The notes under the pieces were generated by a model, which searched no databases, had not been told where the DNA came from, and saw only the letters and a list, made by a program, of their open reading frames with translations. Below, one piece after another: positions 59,343-59,775 of a stretch of DNA of 59,775 nucleotides. Positions within the stretch are counted from its first letter, which is position 1. The number at the start of each line of letters is the position of its first letter. The position numbers and the translations under genes were made by a program. The stretch spans positions 1 through 59,775 of the IMG/VR virus record IMGVR_UViG_3300035670_000230; one strand, written 5' to 3'. Source of the stretch: a virus.

Positions 59343-59367
59343 CGGGGGGCTTGCCCCCCGATTTTTT
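59343..59367 (+). terminator. Strong rho-independent terminator after the lead gene
   Basis: CGGGGGGC (59343-59350), TT, GCCCCCCG (59353-59360) form a perfect stem, followed by ATTTTTT (59361-59367). It is 5 bases after the stop codon. Everything downstream in the rightward unit must be read past it or from another promoter, which fits antitermination from the boxA element. Confidence 0.9.
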
Positions 59368-59405
59368 CAGCGTCAGCACTCACTCTAACTAAATAAGGCG
59401 CAACT

Positions 59406-59675
59406 ATGTCCACACTTCGTAATGCTTTAATGCAAGCAGGCTTTCGTCCGTCCAAACGGTTCTATGTCGAAGATGGCAAACGCATCTTCTCACTTGGCAA
59501 GGTCACTATCGCCTACTCATCTAAACCTGTACCAGTCAAATCAAATGAAACATATGTGAGGGAATACTACCTCGGCATGAAGTCATCAACCCATCGTGCC
59601 ACCGAGTACGCTCGGACCTTCGGTATCCGCTCACGAATCAACACCAAATCGCAGGTTCCACTCAATCAATGGTAG
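59406..59675 (+). CDS. Hypothetical small basic protein across the circular junction (89 aa)
   Basis: ATG 59406 follows AAGGCGCAACT. The product begins MSTLRNALMQAGFRPSKRFY, then VEDGKRIFSLGKVTIAYSSK and a basic C-terminal half (SSTHRATEYARTFGIRSRIN). Its stop is also seen at 25-27 in the left repeat copy. No family is recognised. It follows the lead gene in the rightward unit and precedes the TTATCCA array. A role in origin binding is only a positional guess. Confidence 0.6.
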   Translation: MSTLRNALMQAGFRPSKRFYVEDGKRIFSLGKVTIAYSSKPVPVKSNETYVREYYLGMKSSTHRATEYARTFGIRSRINTKSQVPLNQW

Positions 59676-59775
59676 TGTGTGTATGATTGTGTGTATATTT
59701 ATCCAACTAATTATCCAAGGGGGCGCTTAGGCGCCCCATTTCATGGTGTGTATAAAATTCTGGATAATTACCACG
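59649..59775. repeat. Right copy of exact 127-bp terminal direct repeat
   Basis: Identical to bases 1-127. It contains the end of the 59406-59675 gene, the first two TTATCCA units and the 72-89 hairpin of the left end. Removing one copy gives a 59,648-bp circle. Confidence 0.95.

Overview
The window is the complete, circularly closed genome of a short-tailed (podovirus-like) tailed phage. Bases 1-127 are repeated exactly at 59649-59775, so the unique genome is 59,648 bp and the window edges are arbitrary. Short-tailed morphology is inferred: there is a large portal, head-to-tail adaptor-type proteins, a nozzle-like protein, fibre proteins and a 3,014-residue internal/ejection protein, but no tape measure, sheath or baseplate genes. 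No integrase, lysogeny repressor or phage RNA polymerase was recognised, so a lytic phage transcribed by host sigma-70 RNA polymerase is the simplest reading. A Gram-negative host, probably an aquatic beta- or gammaproteobacterium, is suggested by NinX/DUF2591-, DUF6878- and DUF6915-like genes, a boxA element of the proteobacterial type, an M15 endolysin and strong AGGAG ribosome binding sites. The host cannot be fixed from sequence alone.

Layout: two long transcription units diverge from a control region at about 58.42-58.86 kb and converge at a terminator near 19.65 kb. The rightward (+) unit starts at 58855, passes through the window junction and runs to 19585. It carries a lead gene with its own terminator, a TTATCCA-rich candidate origin (51-377), many small accessory genes, a MoxR ATPase/zincin-VWA cassette (3119-6930), a NrdR-like zinc ribbon, an FkbM methyltransferase, and then the replication block. 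That block comprises a family A DNA polymerase, a Cas4-like RecB nuclease, a VRR-NUC nuclease, an SNF2-type helicase, a probable single-strand-binding protein and a primase-helicase.

The leftward (-) unit starts at a sigma-70-like promoter (58451-58479). In order of transcription it encodes a 47-residue ribbon-helix-helix protein, TerS, TerL, portal, scaffold, major capsid protein, two small decoration-type proteins and adaptor proteins. It continues with a fibre region (collagen-like/C1q-like fibre, glycine-rich adhesin, 2OG-Fe(II) oxygenase, LamG/SPRY-type fibre) and a pterin-kinase-like/glycosyltransferase fusion. After these come two holin-like proteins, an M15 endolysin, the nozzle- and tip-like proteins, an acetyltransferase, three internal virion proteins, a group of small basic proteins and a T4 endonuclease VII-type resolvase.

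The most unusual elements are: the giant virion protein, which combines an HTH-like segment, a GNAT acetyltransferase, an L,D-transpeptidase (YkuD) domain and an HExxH zincin; the MoxR/zincin-VWA cassette in a phage; a Gly-Pro-Thr collagen-like fibre in the same operon as a 2OG oxygenase and a glycosyltransferase; a nut-like boxA plus hairpin ahead of terminators in the early operon; and the TTATCCA array. Several genes too short for routine ORF calling are reported, including the ribbon-helix-helix gene before terS, a 36-residue membrane peptide and small Cys/Lys-rich proteins. No tRNA, CRISPR array or insertion sequence was seen.
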